Below, piece by piece: positions 62,626-64,000 of a DNA stretch of 64,000 nt. The notes under the pieces are model-generated. The model was not told the DNA's origin. It ran no database searches and saw nothing but the letters and a program-made list of their open reading frames with translations. The position numbers and the translations under genes are program-made. Source of the DNA: Clostridiaceae bacterium (GTDB taxonomy: Bacteria > Bacillota > Clostridia > Lachnospirales > Lachnospiraceae); the NCBI GenBank assembly GCA_910575435.1, contig CAJTGI010000011.1, positions 56,356 to 120,355 on the forward strand, written 5' to 3'. Positions within the stretch are counted from its first letter, which is position 1, and each line of letters begins with the position of its first letter.

Positions 62626-63728
62626 ATGAGAAAATTATTGCTTACATCAGGTTTTAATTTTGAAAGATATAGAATAACGGAATATTATGGATTTGTTAGC
62701 GGAGAATGCGCAATTGGCACGGGATTTTTAAGCGAATTAAGTTTGTCAGTTTCAGATATTTTCGGAACAATAGTAAGGCCTTTCAAAATAAATTGTATGA
62801 AGCCAGATCAATAGCGTTAGATGATTTGGAGGAAACTGCAAAAAGTTATGGTGCCAATGCAATCATAGGAGTTGATATGTCATACACTACTTTTACAGAA
62901 AATGTAATAGGAGTGATCGCAAATGGGACAGCAGTGAGAATAGAAGCCATTACAAACTACAATCTGAGCCATGCCGAAGCGGGCGGAATGATCAAGTCCA
63001 TTCCTGTAATAAGCTATTATCAAAATTTGCCAATCCGCCCATTTCTCTGCACTCTGAATTCAGTAACAAAGGAGATAAAGATTTCCATATATCGCTTTCA
63101 TGAAGAAAACTTGCATGCCATAAATGTAGACGTAGAAGCGAATACTATCTTTGGATCAACTTATCACTTTCCAGACATCAATTTTGTTGATTTGCACGCA
63201 GATCGCGATGTTATAGAGACGGAAGAGAATGAATTAAATATCAATAGCAATCAGTTGAAGGTGATTGAAAGCATGATAATAAAAATTAATCAATACATAA
63301 TTGATGGAAAAACATATTCAGCCAATGAATCATATCAAATTTATGATATTCCGATCCAGCAATTACTGACCTATCGGCAGACTTATGGAAATGATGTCGT
63401 AGGGGATTTTCATGACGATCCTTCCCATTGGATTTGCATGTGCGGATATATAAATGGCACGCAACTAGAAAAATGCGCTATGTGCAACAGAAATAAGGAC
63501 AAATACAAAAGAATGACCATTGGGGAATTGATGCCAAAGTTGATTGAATTGCAAAGTTCCCAGGAAATACTTGCTCATTTAAAAGATATTGAGCAAAATA
63601 GCGATGACCACTTTCCCGATGCAATTATGAATGAGGTAGAGAAAATAGTTAAGATGGAAAAACTTTATGGCGACATGAAAGATTCATTAATCCATGCATT
63701 AAAAAAATATGTTTCGGAAAACGAATAG
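62626..63728 (+). pseudogene. UPF0145/YbjQ-like protein with zinc ribbon, frameshifted
   Basis: The first 48 codons from ATG 62626 read ITEYYGFVSGECAIGTGFLS and SVSDIFGT. The same domain then continues one frame over: NSKAFQNKLYEARSIALDDL, SYGANAIIGVDMSY, GTAVRIEA. Together they make the YbjQ/UPF0145 domain (PF01906), with one A missing near 62769. The remaining 240 residues are unknown and end with a RanBP2-like zinc ribbon (WICMCGYINGTQLEKCAMC) and a helical tail. GAAGGGA lies before the ATG. With a restored frame it would be 367 residues. A sequencing error is possible. Confidence 0.72.
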
Positions 63729-63748
63729 CAGGGCCTTTAAGCCCTGCT
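63727..63748. terminator. Hairpin overlapping the stop of the UPF0145-like gene
   Basis: AGCAGGGC and GCCCTGCT, 8 bp, loop of 6. The left arm starts in the TAG stop codon. No T run. Confidence 0.45.
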
Positions 63749-63772
63749 ACAAGGTATATATCCCTTGACAGC

Positions 63773-63805
63773 AAAAAGCCCGCAAGCACAGATGCCTGCG
63801 GGCTT
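63773..63805 (-). terminator. Terminator of the rRNA/tRNA operon
   Basis: On the minus strand AAGCCCGCA, 12-base loop, TGCGGGCTT, then TTT, 23 bases past the tRNA 3' end. Confidence 0.85.
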
Positions 63806-63827
63806 CCTCAAGAACCCTAATTCTTCA

Positions 63828-63900
63828 CTCCCCGAGTAGGACTCGAACCTACGACAACGCGGTTAACAGCCGCGCGCTCTACCGACTGAGCTATCGAGGA
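63828..63900 (-). tRNA. tRNA-Asn (GTT)
   Basis: 73 bases, no encoded CCA. Acceptor stem TCCTCGA/TCGGGGA, D-arm GCTC...GAGC, anticodon stem CGCGG/CCGCG with loop CTGTTAA (anticodon GTT), T-arm GTAGG TTCGAGT CCTAC. Downstream of the 23S rRNA tail and before the operon terminator. Confidence 0.97.
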
Positions 63901-63988
63901 CCATCTCGCCTTCGCCCCCCGCGCCTTCAAAACTGCATACTGAACAATCCCCGCCAGGCACCCCTCCGCCTCGAGAGCGCGGCCACTT

Positions 63989-64000
63989 GGTCAAGCCCTC
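63989..64000 (-). rRNA. 3' tip of 23S rRNA
   Basis: The minus strand starts GAGGGCTTGACC, the usual end of clostridial 23S rRNA. The spacer then holds TTCAGTATGCAGTTTTGAAGG-like sequence, typical of the region past 23S. Only 12 bases are in the window, so the call rests on these short matches. No 5S gene lies between here and the tRNA. Confidence 0.6.

Noticed and set aside
62760..62775. Programmed -1 frameshift
   Set aside because: No X-XXY-YYZ slippery heptamer and no strong downstream structure were seen.

Overview
The window looks like chromosomal DNA of a gut-type Clostridia, most likely a Lachnospiraceae. Points in favour are AGGAGG-type ribosome sites on nearly every gene, frequent TTG starts, the IorA/IorB/phenylacetate-CoA ligase set, a FabV-type enoyl reductase, GHKL/LytTR regulators, HicAB, and a 23S rRNA tail ending GGGCTTGACC. 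The assignment is inference from gene content. No phage, plasmid or CRISPR module is visible.

0-12 kb: an operon on the minus strand (hybrid sensor kinase, lipoprotein, AAA ATPase cut by the window edge). It is followed by a 3.6 kb insert bracketed by two 82-bp direct repeats (4826-4907, 8429-8510). The insert holds a wrecked IS1634-type transposase, a truncated secreted ORF, a secreted protein interrupted by TGA, a small membrane protein and an S8 protease. Next come two overlapping ABC exporter genes with an agr-like kinase and a LytTR regulator upstream. 13-21 kb: TPM-domain and zinc-ribbon proteins, a nuclease-helicase fusion, two tandem 139-bp repeats, an Mrr-like endonuclease, an acetyltransferase, and BioY with a BirA-type operator over its promoter.

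21-33 kb: a GyrI-like AraC regulator, then thiolase, acyl-CoA synthetase-like ligase and FabV, the last preceded by two interleaved 8-bp stems (possible pseudoknot). A secreted amidase follows, then an HD-GYP and a GGDEF protein that share the same LacI-type sensory architecture. 33-46 kb: a GT-C glycosyltransferase, an amidohydrolase, the aryl-pyruvate ferredoxin oxidoreductase cluster (iorA, iorB, paaK, ACT), an Rpn-like nuclease, and several orphan or decayed genes. 46-55 kb: a GH43 glycosidase, a radical SAM protein, DUF5713, an orphan LytTR regulator, and divergently a six-gene set (secreted 154-aa protein, lipoprotein, two FtsX-like permeases, anchored protein, ABC ATPase). That set is the best candidate for an undescribed peptide export or immunity system.

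55-64 kb: a Cof-type phosphatase, HicAB, a second heterodimeric ABC exporter with an AraC regulator, a THUMP methyltransferase, a frameshifted UPF0145-like gene, tRNA-Asn and the 3' tip of 23S rRNA. Across the window I find a small non-coding element with GTTACTATTCAC-type inverted ends and 8-bp target duplications. Three copies are clear, and one sits exactly between the stop codons of two convergent genes. At least three genes are broken by a single stop or frameshift.
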